Assembly (NCBI RefSeq): GCF_003313325.1
Contig: NZ_QMHQ01000003.1
Span: 414,662-478,661 of the forward strand
Direction: 5' to 3'
Origin: Pedobacter namyangjuensis
Lineage (GTDB): Bacteria; Bacteroidota; Bacteroidia; Sphingobacteriales; Sphingobacteriaceae
Length of the DNA: 64,000 nt
Shown in pieces: positions 16,187-25,692 of this stretch. How positions within the stretch are numbered: the first letter of the stretch is position 1; the number at the start of each line of letters is the position of its first letter. Under the pieces are notes generated by a model. The model was not told the origin of the DNA. It did no database searches and worked only from the letters and a program-made list of their open reading frames with translations. The position numbers and the translations under genes are program-made.

Positions 16187-17212
16187 TTAATGAATCATTT
16201 TAAACACCATTTCTTTCATCAATTCGCCATCGCTTACATTGCCGGTACTATCCAAACCTTTACTTTTTAAATCGTACTCTCTTAATAAACTTATAATTTG
16301 AAACGTCTTGGCATCATTAAAGGTTCTAGCTGCAACTTCATAGTCTTTAATAAAATACGGACTAACGCCCAGTTCTTTAGCTGCATCGTTTTTATTTGGC
16401 AAGTAATGGTACTTTAAAATCTTAGTAAAATAGCCGTTCAAATTTGCCATTATCATCACCATTGGGTTAGCTTTTGGATTAGCGGCAAAGTAATTTATAA
16501 TCTGGTTGCACTTTAGCACGTTTCTGGTGGCTAGTGCTTTTTGCAACTCGAAAACATTGTACTCTTTACTAATACCTATATTTTTCTGTATATGATCGGT
16601 TTGTATGGTTGTGTCTTTGCTAATGTTTAAGCAAAGTTTTTCAACTTCATTCGCAATTTTAGATAAATCCGTACCTAAATACTCGGCCATAAGTGCCACT
16701 GCCTGAGGTGCAATTTTATAACCTTTTTCCTTTATAAATTCTTCTATCCACGGTGCCAGCTTGTAATCCCTAACCAAATCTGATTGGAAAATTGTTCCGC
16801 TTTTACTTATCGTTTTATATATTTTCTTGCGTTTATCAAAAGTAGCATATTTATAAGCAAACACTAAAATGGTGCTTGGCAACGGCTTTTCGAAATAATT
16901 TAGCACCACTTCCGCCTCTTTTCCACTTCCCTCGCCATCTTTGGGCCATTTTAAATCTTGCGCCTCCTTTACAATAATCACCTGATATTCGGACATCATT
17001 GGATATCGTTTTGCGGCAGTTAAAATGGTGGCCATATCCGTATCCTTACCGTACAAAACAGTTTGATTAAAGCCTTTTTCCCCATCGTTTAAAACGTGAT
17101 GCTCAATGTAATCAACAACTTGATCTATAAAATAGGGCTCTTCGCCCTGTAAAAGGTAAAGGGGCTTAAATTTTCTGGCTTTTAAATCTTTTATTATTTC
17201 TGTGGCGCTCAT
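16187..17212 (-). CDS. holA: DNA polymerase III delta subunit
   Basis: A 341-aa clamp-loader delta subunit, which opens the sliding clamp during DNA replication. The N-terminal IIKDLKARKFKPLYLLQGEEPYFIDQVVDYI is typical, followed by the AAA-like domain (RYPMMSEYQVIIVKEAQDL; LVFAYKYATFDKR) and the C-terminal collar helices (YNVFELQKALATRN). The ATG at 17212 gives MSATEIIKDL; in-frame TTG codons just upstream are less likely. A perfect -7 box ends only 6 nt before this ATG. Confidence 0.95.
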   Translation of the reverse strand: MSATEIIKDLKARKFKPLYLLQGEEPYFIDQVVDYIEHHVLNDGEKGFNQTVLYGKDTDMATILTAAKRYPMMSEYQVIIVKEAQDLKWPKDGEGSGKEAEVVLNYFEKPLPSTILVFAYKYATFDKRKKIYKTISKSGTIFQSDLVRDYKLAPWIEEFIKEKGYKIAPQAVALMAEYLGTDLSKIANEVEKLCLNISKDTTIQTDHIQKNIGISKEYNVFELQKALATRNVLKCNQIINYFAANPKANPMVMIMANLNGYFTKILKYHYLPNKNDAAKELGVSPYFIKDYEVAARTFNDAKTFQIISLLREYDLKSKGLDSTGNVSDGELMKEMVFKMIH

Positions 17213-17218
17213 CAATAG

Positions 17219-17226
17219 CAAAAATA
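17219..17226 (-). promoter_or_regulatory. -7 promoter box for holA
   Basis: TATTTTTG on the minus strand, 8/8 match to TAnnTTTG, 6 nt before the holA ATG, predicting a leaderless or nearly leaderless mRNA. Confidence 0.55.
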
Positions 17227-17317
17227 CAATTTAAATTACATTTGCTGTGTCGAGATGTTAGATTTGAGCGCTGGTTTTTTATTTGAAAACGAATGTACCA
17301 GCGTATCGCCAATTGCA

Positions 17318-17386
17318 GTCCCGCTATCGCTTATAGTCCTCGTTTCGCTATGCTACACTCCGGGCTAATTCGCTCTATCGGGTTTA
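17318..17386 (+). repeat. Dispersed repeat GTCCCGCTATCGC...GGGTTTA, copy 2
   Basis: A 69-nt element closely matching 5066-5130: GTCCCGCTATCGCTTATAG at the left, CACTCCGGGCTAATTCGCTC and ATCGGGTTTA at the right. With the inverted copy at 17441-17499 it fills most of the 395-nt holA / nuclease divergent region; no gene was recognised in the rest. Confidence 0.8.
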
Positions 17387-17440
17387 AAAATTAACGTCAG
17401 TACAAGTAAAACCAAGCCACAGGCAGGCAGCAATGTAAAT

Positions 17441-17499
17441 AGCCCCGACATTAGCGGAAATACCCCGATTTTTCTCGGGGATTGTAGCATTGGCGGGAC
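17441..17499 (-). repeat. Dispersed repeat, inverted copy 3
   Basis: Reverse-complement relative of the same element family: read on the minus strand it begins GTCCCGCCAATGCTACAATC and ends in TCGGGGCT. Its centre is a perfect hairpin, CCCCGA-TTTTTC-TCGGGG. Confidence 0.7.
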
Positions 17500-17554
17500 G
17501 GCTTTTTAAGAAGAACTACAGGTTTTGCGCTGCTAAAAATTAGCCTTTAAAAAG

Positions 17555-17562
17555 TATCTTTG
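17555..17562 (+). promoter_or_regulatory. -7 promoter box for the HsdR_N-like gene
   Basis: TATCTTTG, 8/8 match to TAnnTTTG, 45 nt before the ATG; no well-spaced -33 TTTG. Confidence 0.5.
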
Positions 17563-17607
17563 CCAAAATTAATCGCAATTAGTTGACGTTAGCACGCCTT
17601 AAAATCC

Positions 17608-18066
17608 ATGTTTAATCCAACACCACTTAACCTTCCTAACTATCCGTTTAAAATTACCCAAAAAGATGGACTGGTTTTTATTTTTGACGAGATTAGGAAA
17701 AAGCGGTTGGTGTTAACGCCAGAAGAATGGGTGCGACAGCATTTTATCCGTTTTTTGATAGACGAAAGGGGCTTTCCTTCTGCCTTACTACAAATTGAAG
17801 GCGGATTAAGCCTTAACCAAACCAGAAAACGAAGTGATATTTTGGTTTATAACAAGCTGGGCGAAAAAATAATGGTGATTGAATGCAAAGCACCTTCTGT
17901 AGCTATTACGCAAGCAACCTTCGACCAAGCTGCACGCTACAATTCTGTTTATAAAACGGGCTGGCTAGTGGTTACTAATGGCTTAAACCATTATTACGCA
18001 AAAATAGACCACGCAAACGGAAAGTTTCTGTTCGTTGAAGAATTGCCGAGCTATAAGGAGCTATAA
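17608..18066 (+). CDS. Stand-alone type I restriction R-subunit N-terminal domain protein (PD-(D/E)XK)
   Basis: A 152-aa protein equal to the HSDR_N_2 nuclease domain without helicase. The PD-(D/E)XK core is visible: RKRSDILVYNKLGEKIMVIECKAPS (about residues 87-111), with Asp, Glu and Lys (D...ExK), preceded by PEEWVRQHFIRFLI and followed by a QAARYN helix. No modification or specificity subunit is nearby, so it is not part of a classical restriction system. It lies divergent from holA. A DNA or RNA repair or processing role is possible; unproven. Confidence 0.85.
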   Translation: MFNPTPLNLPNYPFKITQKDGLVFIFDEIRKKRLVLTPEEWVRQHFIRFLIDERGFPSALLQIEGGLSLNQTRKRSDILVYNKLGEKIMVIECKAPSVAITQATFDQAARYNSVYKTGWLVVTNGLNHYYAKIDHANGKFLFVEELPSYKEL

Positions 18067-18172
18067 AAATTTTGAGTTTGTAGAAACGACTTTACCTTTA
18101 ATTAGATGTACTTAGTTTAACATTAAATTTTAATTTTTTTTTTTAGCCGTAGAAATAACACTTCAACCTTTA

Positions 18173-19360
18173 CTAAGCATATTCCTGTTTCCAAAGCTGT
18201 TTATTACCCGTGTAAGATGCCTCATTTATCATTGCTACGCAAATGGAAGCTTGTGTACCCGTATTGATATTGGACACGGGCATTTTTCCGGTTAAAATTG
18301 AATTATGGAATTCATCTAAAGCGTAAGTGGTGCCGTCTTTGGTTGGTTTATCCAAAATTGGGATGCCTCCATCTGTATTAATAACAATTTTTGTGGCGCC
18401 GGTTACCCCATCTACAATTCCTAATTCTTTTGCAGTTTCGGCTTCTGGATAAAACACGCCAGTGTTGGTAAGTAAAGACACCGAACCTTTGGTGCCTTTT
18501 ATTTTAAACAAATAGCCGTCGTGAGCATTTCCACAAGTTGCACCGTAATTGCCAATCATTCCGGCTTTGTTATAGCGTAAAATTGCTTGTACGTTATCAA
18601 ACGTTTCCCTTCCATCTTTAAAAACATCTACGCCTCCTGTTGCAACAATTTCATCTGGTTGTGTTTCAAAAGCCCAGTTAATAAAATCAATTTGGTGCGA
18701 TAGCAATTCTGCAGGTAATCCGCCAGAATATTCTTTGTACATGCGCCAATTTATTTTACGCTCTAAAGTTTTGTCGGCAACTGGCCTACGCCAATCCCAG
18801 TTCCTGTCCCAACGGCAATCTACTTGAGAAACTTTGCCCAAATAACCGCTTTGAATCATTTCTTTAACCTTAAAATACAAAGGCGAGTAGCGATATTGGT
18901 AACCCACTTGAAAGATTTGTTTTGGATGCTGGTTGATTAATTTACGTAAAGCCAAGGCCTCTTTTATGTTGTAGGTCATTGTTTTTTCTACGTAAACATG
19001 TTTGCCAGATTCTATAGCATCTTTTGCAATACCAAAATGTTCGTTTAATGGTGTGGCAATAAAAACTGTTTCTATAGATTTGTCGTCTAAAATTTTTCGG
19101 TAATCTTTATACGCTACAGCCGAGGTCGGCACATACTTTTTTGTTTCTGCCAGTCTAAAATCCAACACATCGCAATAAGCAACAACGTTAAATTTAGTCG
19201 GCATTTGCTTGATTACAGAAAGCACACCCTTTCCCCTATCGCCACAGCCAACCATAGCAACATTTAAGGGTTTTAACGATAGGCCGGCATAAAGATGATC
19301 AGCCATTAAGATGCCGGTTCCAAGCAAAGCTGATTTTTTAAAAAACGATCTGCGGTGCAT
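18173..19360 (-). CDS. Gfo/Idh/MocA family oxidoreductase, Tat-exported
   Basis: A 395-aa NAD(P)-dependent sugar oxidoreductase. The N-terminus MHRRSFFKKSALLGTGILMA is a twin-arginine signal, so it should be exported folded with cofactor. Rossmann loop AMVGCGDRGKG near residues 35-45; the catalytic segment reads HVYVEKTMTYN, with EKT in place of the usual EKP. The C-terminal alpha/beta domain carries WRRPVADKTLERKINWRMYKEYSGGLPAELLSHQID in which the terminal His is the likely substrate residue. Its start overlaps the stop of the DUF1080 gene by one base (TAATG), implying a joint role in 3-keto-glycoside chemistry. Confidence 0.9.
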   Translation of the reverse strand: MHRRSFFKKSALLGTGILMADHLYAGLSLKPLNVAMVGCGDRGKGVLSVIKQMPTKFNVVAYCDVLDFRLAETKKYVPTSAVAYKDYRKILDDKSIETVFIATPLNEHFGIAKDAIESGKHVYVEKTMTYNIKEALALRKLINQHPKQIFQVGYQYRYSPLYFKVKEMIQSGYLGKVSQVDCRWDRNWDWRRPVADKTLERKINWRMYKEYSGGLPAELLSHQIDFINWAFETQPDEIVATGGVDVFKDGRETFDNVQAILRYNKAGMIGNYGATCGNAHDGYLFKIKGTKGSVSLLTNTGVFYPEAETAKELGIVDGVTGATKIVINTDGGIPILDKPTKDGTTYALDEFHNSILTGKMPVSNINTGTQASICVAMINEASYTGNKQLWKQEYA

Positions 19361-20730
19361 TACAACTTTTTGATTTTGATGCTTCTAAAACTTACTTTAT
19401 CACCATGATCCTGCAAAAGGATATGCCCTTGTTTAGCTTGACCAAAATTCTGCCAATCTTTATATTTACTACCCGCAACCAAGGTTTTAAAAGCTTCAGA
19501 TCCACGAACATATTCCAACACCTTTATTCCGTTTAAATAATGTTCAACCCTGTTGTCTGGGTAAACCACTACTCTTCCCCTGTTCCAAACGCCAATTCCT
19601 CTTTTACTCCCTAATTTCTTATCTGCTGTCATTAAATCATATAATGATGCTAAAGTTCTATTGCCGTCTTTGCCTAGCTTGGCATCAGGGTGTTTTTCGT
19701 CGTCTAATACTTGATATTCTAAACCGATGGCAGAGCCTTTGTTATTTTCTGATAAGGTTACGAAATATTTGACGCCACTATTTGCGCCTTCGGTTAGTTT
19801 AAATTCGAACGATAAATCGAAGGCACTAAATTGTTCTTTGGTTACAATATCGCCACCATTGGTAGACTCGCCTCCGTCTGAGGGCAAAACACTTAACAGT
19901 CCATCATTTATAACCCAACCTTTTGCAGGGAAAACGGATTTATAGGCGCCAACCCAACCATTGTTTGTTTTACCATCAAACAGTAATTTATAACCATTTG
20001 CCAGTTCTGGTTTCGATAATTCGTTTGCAGTAAGATTAACTAAGTAGAAATCTTTTGGAAAAGGTTTTGACTTTAGGTTTTCAGTTTGGATATTGATATT
20101 TTTGAAATAAACTTTTTTGCCTTCGTTTGTGCTATTATCTCCAATTGAGTGAACTTGCAAGCCAATTACTCCCGATTTATCCAAAGTATCAATTACATAG
20201 GCCACCGGAATTCCGTTAACCCAGGTTTTCATTTCATTGCCAATACACTCTATTCTAAAATGGTTAAATTCTTCTTGCTTATACGCTGTTTTAGCCGTTG
20301 GATTTAGTTCTAGTGGATACAACCACAGTCTTCTCGCCTCGTCATAAATTCCTCCAGTCCACGCTCTTTTTGTAGGATCAATTTCCATTTGCCTGCCAAA
20401 AACCAAGCCCTTGCCTTTATTACCATTAGGATCATAATGGCTTCTGGTTTGCACACCCGTATTGCTATCTGCTCCCTCCAACTTCACATCTAGTTCTAAA
20501 ATAAAATCTCCGTACTCTTTCTCGGTAATTAAAAATGAATTAGGGGTTCCTTTCATCATCGTGCCGACAATCATATTATCTTCGACTACGTAAGGTGCTG
20601 TACCAGCAACTTTTTTCCAACCATTTAAGGTTTTACCATCAAATAATGGTGTTGTTTTTTGGGCGTTTGCAGTAATGGCGCCAATAGCTAAAAGAGATAA
20701 AAGGCTTATTTTTTTAAAGGGATTGAACAT
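19360..20730 (-). CDS. Double DUF1080 protein (3-keto-disaccharide hydrolase family)
   Basis: A 456-aa exported protein with signal peptide (cleavage near ANAQ) and two concanavalin-like DUF1080 domains, each opening with the same motif: LFDGKTLNGW (residues 29-38) and LLFDGKTNNGW (about 247-257). PF06439 is described as 3-keto-disaccharide hydrolase, cleaving glycosides after C3 oxidation. Its placement between two Tat-type Gfo/Idh/MocA oxidoreductases fits that: one enzyme oxidises C3, the hydrolase/lyase cleaves, the other may re-reduce. The sugar is unknown. Confidence 0.88.
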   Translation of the reverse strand: MFNPFKKISLLSLLAIGAITANAQKTTPLFDGKTLNGWKKVAGTAPYVVEDNMIVGTMMKGTPNSFLITEKEYGDFILELDVKLEGADSNTGVQTRSHYDPNGNKGKGLVFGRQMEIDPTKRAWTGGIYDEARRLWLYPLELNPTAKTAYKQEEFNHFRIECIGNEMKTWVNGIPVAYVIDTLDKSGVIGLQVHSIGDNSTNEGKKVYFKNINIQTENLKSKPFPKDFYLVNLTANELSKPELANGYKLLFDGKTNNGWVGAYKSVFPAKGWVINDGLLSVLPSDGGESTNGGDIVTKEQFSAFDLSFEFKLTEGANSGVKYFVTLSENNKGSAIGLEYQVLDDEKHPDAKLGKDGNRTLASLYDLMTADKKLGSKRGIGVWNRGRVVVYPDNRVEHYLNGIKVLEYVRGSEAFKTLVAGSKYKDWQNFGQAKQGHILLQDHGDKVSFRSIKIKKL

Positions 20731-20804
20731 ATATTTCTTTATGTTATTTTTTAGATAGATTCTTCAATCTGATTGACGAAAACTTTAAATGAAGAAATTA
20801 AACA

Positions 20805-22160
20805 CTAATATTTGAATACTTTTCCGTTTGCAATAACTTCTTGTCTTTTCTCATCAAAAGTTGCTTTTGCACCTGTACGCACGGCTGCGTTGGTCATTAT
20901 ATTTGCCACAGAGTGAGAATAGCCAGCTTCTACCGGTGCATTTGGTGTATTTCTGCTTCTTACGCATTCCATCCAATTGCGCATGTGTGCTGATGTTAAA
21001 GTATCGCCACCCATGCTTGCGCCCGTAGCGGTTTTAATTTCCTTCGTAGATAAATCAAATGGAGTTAACAAATTGGCTTTAAGGCCCATTGCAGCAGCGG
21101 TTTTTTCATCTAATCCGCCTTTTGGCGAAACTTTATTAGTGATTAGATTTAGTTCACCTCCGTTTGAATAGTAAACTTCGCCCACATCACCTACGCTATT
21201 TTGCATACGAGAGGTAAATGTAACTTGGAATCCATCAGAGGTATTCGGTTGGCCATAATCAAAAACCGCCACCATAGAATCCCAATTCTTACGACCATCT
21301 TTCCAAGTATAAATTCCGCCGTTAGCAACTACGCTACGCGGATGACTCAGTTTAGTAAACCAGTGTACGGTATCTATTTGGTGCGACATCCATTGGCCAG
21401 GCATACCCGAAGAATACGGCCAAAACAATCTATACTCTAAATATTTTCTAGGATCCCATTCTTCAAACGGCCTGTTCAAGAGAAATCTTTTCCAATCAAC
21501 ATCTTCTTGTTTCAGCTTTGCAACTAATGCCGGTCGACGCCAACGGCCAGGCTGATTTACATTCCAAACTAAATCTACCGCCGTTATTGCACCGAACTTA
21601 CCGTCTTGTATATATTTTGCCGCAGTGCTATAATTTTCGCCACTGCGTCGTTGAGAACCGATTTGAACTATCTTTTTACTTTCTTTAACCGCTTTTAAAG
21701 CTGCCTTCGCATCGTCCATAGTTTCTGCAAAAGGTTTTTCTACATACGCATCGCAACCAGCTTTAACCGCTTCTATAGTGTGCAAGGCATGCTGAAAATC
21801 AGCTGTGCTTATAATCACCGCATCCAAATCTTTCATGGCGTAAAGCTCGTCGTTGTTTCGGCAAGCTTTTGCATCTACGCCGAGTTTCTGTTTCAGGTGG
21901 CCTATGCCCAAATCCCTTCGGTAATTCCAAAGATCCGACAGACCGACAATATCGAAATTAAGTTCTTTGTTATGATTTTGGAAACAGGGCAAAAGCGTTT
22001 CCTTAAAACGATCCGAAAACCCAACAATACCAACATTTACCCGGTCGTTGGCGCCTATTATACGTTTGTAGCTTTTTGCGCTAACACCCAATGTGCCGGC
22101 GTATGTTGCTGCTGCCAGCAATGCCGACTGCTTCATAAATGTTCGTCTGCTGTTTTCCAT
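20805..22160 (-). CDS. Gfo/Idh/MocA family oxidoreductase, Tat-exported (second)
   Basis: A 451-aa oxidoreductase with a twin-arginine signal (SRRTFMKQSALLAAATYAG), a Rossmann loop NVGIVGFSDRFKE near residues 42-54, and the canonical EKP in CDAYVEKPFAE. The motif SSGMPGQWMSHQIDTVHWF holds the probable catalytic His. It is the first gene of a three-gene minus-strand cluster; 74 nt separate it from the DUF1080 gene. A weak -7 box (TATCTTTT) lies near 22184-22191. Likely role: C3 oxidation or reduction of a glycoside in the periplasm. Confidence 0.9.
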   Translation of the reverse strand: MENSRRTFMKQSALLAAATYAGTLGVSAKSYKRIIGANDRVNVGIVGFSDRFKETLLPCFQNHNKELNFDIVGLSDLWNYRRDLGIGHLKQKLGVDAKACRNNDELYAMKDLDAVIISTADFQHALHTIEAVKAGCDAYVEKPFAETMDDAKAALKAVKESKKIVQIGSQRRSGENYSTAAKYIQDGKFGAITAVDLVWNVNQPGRWRRPALVAKLKQEDVDWKRFLLNRPFEEWDPRKYLEYRLFWPYSSGMPGQWMSHQIDTVHWFTKLSHPRSVVANGGIYTWKDGRKNWDSMVAVFDYGQPNTSDGFQVTFTSRMQNSVGDVGEVYYSNGGELNLITNKVSPKGGLDEKTAAAMGLKANLLTPFDLSTKEIKTATGASMGGDTLTSAHMRNWMECVRSRNTPNAPVEAGYSHSVANIMTNAAVRTGAKATFDEKRQEVIANGKVFKY

Positions 22161-22291
22161 TAAACGCTACAATTAATATACTAAAAAGATATTTGGTTTT
22201 TGGTTAAACGATTTAACACTTACCAATGATATGATTTTTAGCTTAAAAAAGATAACGTTTAGCGTAACTTTTTTGCGTTAGAGGAAATGAT

Positions 22292-22834
22292 TTACTTTTT
22301 TTCTATTGGGTCGAATTTGGTGATTACGAACGTGTACTTTCCTAAATCGTAACCTTTAAAGTCAGACACTTTTATAAACTTAACATCTGCCCTTTTACCC
22401 TGGCGTTGCAAGTTTCCCTGCAACGTATAGTTATCGTTCAGTTTTAATTTTTTAAGCTGTTCATCAGAAACGATGCCTTTAATGTGCAATAACGCATAGT
22501 TTAGTACGCTACCTATTGGCCTGTTATTATCATTATAAGCAATAAAATTTGCAATTTTTACAGCTTGGCCACTTTCTGTTGTATCAGTTACGCTCGAAAA
22601 CTTTAAAGGCATTCCGTTTAAAAAACCAGGTTCATTGCTCAATTTAATTAGCTTACGTTGAAATCTATCTGTTGTTTCGGCTTGGGTGGCCTCGTCTTTA
22701 CCCCAATTAGGGTTGCTGGCAATAAAGTCGCTTAGTTCTTTTTCTATAAAAATCTGCGACTCCACTTTTTTCTCTTCGCCACGACAAGCCAACAGAACCA
22801 TCGATACAAATAACAAATAAACTAATTTTTTCAT
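22292..22834 (-). CDS. Lipoprotein of unknown function downstream of valS
   Basis: A 180-aa protein with a lipoprotein signal (MKKLVYLLFVSMVLLAC, lipobox LLAC at residues 14-17). The mature part is soluble and charged; motifs such as NEPGFLNGMPLKFSSVT and YDLGKYTFVITKFDP are not familiar to me. It begins 2 nt after the valS stop, so it is cotranscribed and probably translationally coupled, although no functional link to tRNA charging is evident. Confidence 0.75.
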   Translation of the reverse strand: MKKLVYLLFVSMVLLACRGEEKKVESQIFIEKELSDFIASNPNWGKDEATQAETTDRFQRKLIKLSNEPGFLNGMPLKFSSVTDTTESGQAVKIANFIAYNDNNRPIGSVLNYALLHIKGIVSDEQLKKLKLNDNYTLQGNLQRQGKRADVKFIKVSDFKGYDLGKYTFVITKFDPIEKK

Positions 22835-22836
22835 AA

Positions 22837-25524
22837 TTATGCGTTTAGCGCCGTTAAGCTATCTTTAATGATGTTAATTTTCGATTCTGCATCGGCTTTT
22901 TTATTGCGTTCGTTTGCAATAATTTCTGGTTTCGCATTTTGTACAAAACGTTCGTTGCTTAATTTAGCATCAACAGATTTTAAAAAGCCTTGCAGGTATT
23001 CCAATTCCTTTGTTAAGCGTTCTCTTTCAGCATCCACATCAACATTTTCCGTTAGCGAGATAAAGAATTCATCCTTACCAACTAAGAAACTTGCTGCACC
23101 CGCAACTTTATCATTTACAATTTCAGCTTCGCTAATGTTGGCTAGCTTAAATACAATGTTTAACCAATTTTCGTAAACCAAATCCGAGTTTACTTTAATA
23201 TGCAAAGGCAAAGCGTCTTTCGGAGATATTTGACGGGTATTTCTTACGTTTCTAATCTCCGAAACCAATCCTTTTATCAGCTCTGCTTCTTTAAGCAATT
23301 TTTCATCGGCTGTGCCCACTGTTGGATATTCGGCAACGATGCAACAATCCATTTCTGATCTTTCGCCAAACAATTCGTCGTGGTACAACTCTTCGGTTAT
23401 GAAAGGCATAAACGGATGCAATAATTTCAATATCTGCTCAAAATATTTAACCGTAGCTGCTTTGGTTTCGGCATCAATCGGTTGCTGATATGCCGGCTTA
23501 ACCATTTCTAAGTACCATGCGCAGAAATCGTCCCACACCAATTTGTAGGTAGACATTAATGCTTCCGACAAACGGTACTGTTTAAAATCAGCCTCAATTT
23601 CGCTTAAAGCTTCGCTAAAACGGCTTTCGAACCAAGCAATGGCTTGCGTATTCGGATTCTCTAAATTTTCATCAACTTCCCATCCTTTTACCAAACGGAA
23701 AGCATTCCAAACTTTAGAGGCAAAATTACGTCCTTGCTCGCAATAACTTTCATCAAACATCAAATCGTTGCCTGCCGGAGACGACATAAGCATACCTACA
23801 CGAACGCCATCGGCACCATATTTTTCAATTAAACCTATTGGGTCTGGCGAATTACCCAAAGATTTAGACATCTTTCTGCCTAATTTATCTCTTACAATTC
23901 CCGTTAGGTAAACATTCGTGAATGGTTTTTTGCCCATAAACTCATGTCCGGCCATAATCATACGTGCAACCCAGAAAAATAAAATCTCAGGTGCGGTAAC
24001 CAAATCGTTGGTCGGATAATAATAATTAATGTCTTTGTTATCAGGATTTTTAAAACCATCAAAAACAGAAATTGGCCATAACCACGATGAAAACCAGGTG
24101 TCCATTACGTCTTCGTCTTGTTTTAAAAACGGTGCCAACTGATTCTTAAAACCTGCTTTATCAGCTTCTGCATTGTCTAAATGTTTTTTCTTCCAAAACT
24201 CTTCTAATGCCTCATCTTTGGTTTTTGCAACTACCCAATCACCTTTATCATCGTACCATGCAGGTATTCTCTGCCCCCACCAAAGCTGGCGGGAAATGTT
24301 CCAGTCGCGAACATTTTCCATCCAATGGCGATAAGTGTTTTCGAACTTATTTGGGATTAAATTTACCTCACCGTTTAAAACATCATCCAAAGCAGGTTGC
24401 GCCAATTCTTTCATCTTCACAAACCATTGCATAGAAAGTTTAGGTTCTATTGCCGCATCTGTACGTTCAGAAAAACCAACTTGAGATTTGTAATCCTCAA
24501 CTTTCTCTAGGTGCCCCGCTTCGTCCAACATTTTGGCAATTTTCTTACGAGCAACAAAACGATCTTCGCCCACTAAGATAACGGCTAATTCATTTAGCGT
24601 ACCATCATCGTTTAAGATATCTGTAACCGGCAGTTTATGTTTTACCCCAAGTTCATAATCGTTCAAATCGTGTGCTGGTGTTACTTTTAAGCATCCAGTA
24701 CCAAATTCAACATCTACATAGTCATCTTCAATAACCGGAATTTCATGATTAACTAATGGCACATAAACTTTTTTACCTTTTAAATGGCTAAAACGTTCAT
24801 CATGTGGGTTTATACAAATTGCTGCATCTGCCATAATTGTTTCGGGGCGAGTAGTAGCAACAGTAAGAAAGGTAGATGTTTGCCCGCTTTGTGCCTCATG
24901 CCCTTCAGCTTTTACCTCATACCTTATGTAATATAATTTCTGGTTTACTTCCTTACGAATCACCTCTTCATCTGATACAGCCGTTTTACCAGCAGGATCC
25001 CAGTTTACCATACGAATACCACGGTAAATCCACCCTTTTTTGTATAAATGAACGAAACTATCTATCACCGCTTCAGACATATCGTCTTCCATGGTAAAAC
25101 GTGTCCTATCCCAATCGCAACTTGCGCCTAATTTCTTTAATTGATCTAAAATAATGCCCCCGTATTTCTCTTTCCACTCCCAAGCATATTTCAAAAACTC
25201 TTCGCGAGAGATATCTTTTTTATCAATTCCTCGCTCCTTTAACATGGCCACAACTTTAGCTTCGGTTGCAATAGAAGCGTGGTCTGTTCCAGGAACCCAA
25301 CAAGCATTTTTGCCCTGCATACGAGCTTTACGAACTAAAACGTCTTGAATGGTATTGTTTAACATGTGCCCCATGTGCAGTACGCCCGTAACGTTTGGTG
25401 GCGGAATTACGATGGTATATGGCTCACGTTCGTCTGGTTCTGAATGAAAAAATTTCTTATCTAACCAGTAGCTGTACCATTTATGCTCAGTTTCTGTAGG
25501 ATTGTATTTAGTAGATATGCTCAT
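22837..25524 (-). CDS. valS: Valine--tRNA ligase
   Basis: An 895-aa class I aminoacyl-tRNA synthetase of normal length. The HIGH-type motif is PNVTGVLHMGHMLNN (about residues 39-53), the editing domain contains TTRPETIMADAA, and the KMSKS motif is GRKMSKSLGNSPDP (about 547). An anticodon-binding domain and a C-terminal coiled coil (VDAERERLTKELEYLQGFLKSVDAKLSNERF region, about 830-880) follow. It charges tRNA-Val and hydrolyses mischarged Thr-tRNA. A lipoprotein gene follows 2 nt downstream. No leader T-box is seen, as expected for this phylum. Confidence 0.97.
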   Translation of the reverse strand: MSISTKYNPTETEHKWYSYWLDKKFFHSEPDEREPYTIVIPPPNVTGVLHMGHMLNNTIQDVLVRKARMQGKNACWVPGTDHASIATEAKVVAMLKERGIDKKDISREEFLKYAWEWKEKYGGIILDQLKKLGASCDWDRTRFTMEDDMSEAVIDSFVHLYKKGWIYRGIRMVNWDPAGKTAVSDEEVIRKEVNQKLYYIRYEVKAEGHEAQSGQTSTFLTVATTRPETIMADAAICINPHDERFSHLKGKKVYVPLVNHEIPVIEDDYVDVEFGTGCLKVTPAHDLNDYELGVKHKLPVTDILNDDGTLNELAVILVGEDRFVARKKIAKMLDEAGHLEKVEDYKSQVGFSERTDAAIEPKLSMQWFVKMKELAQPALDDVLNGEVNLIPNKFENTYRHWMENVRDWNISRQLWWGQRIPAWYDDKGDWVVAKTKDEALEEFWKKKHLDNAEADKAGFKNQLAPFLKQDEDVMDTWFSSWLWPISVFDGFKNPDNKDINYYYPTNDLVTAPEILFFWVARMIMAGHEFMGKKPFTNVYLTGIVRDKLGRKMSKSLGNSPDPIGLIEKYGADGVRVGMLMSSPAGNDLMFDESYCEQGRNFASKVWNAFRLVKGWEVDENLENPNTQAIAWFESRFSEALSEIEADFKQYRLSEALMSTYKLVWDDFCAWYLEMVKPAYQQPIDAETKAATVKYFEQILKLLHPFMPFITEELYHDELFGERSEMDCCIVAEYPTVGTADEKLLKEAELIKGLVSEIRNVRNTRQISPKDALPLHIKVNSDLVYENWLNIVFKLANISEAEIVNDKVAGAASFLVGKDEFFISLTENVDVDAERERLTKELEYLQGFLKSVDAKLSNERFVQNAKPEIIANERNKKADAESKINIIKDSLTALNA

Positions 25525-25692
25525 TTATATGCGGGTATCGAATTTAGGCGGTAAAAATACATTTTTAAGCGCAAAGAGCAAAGCTGAAATGGACCACTTT
25601 GTTAAATTACAACAAGCTATAAAAATTGAACAAAGTTGAAATTAACTTAATTTAGCCTTTGAAAATCAACGACAGCAAATTATAGTAATGTT

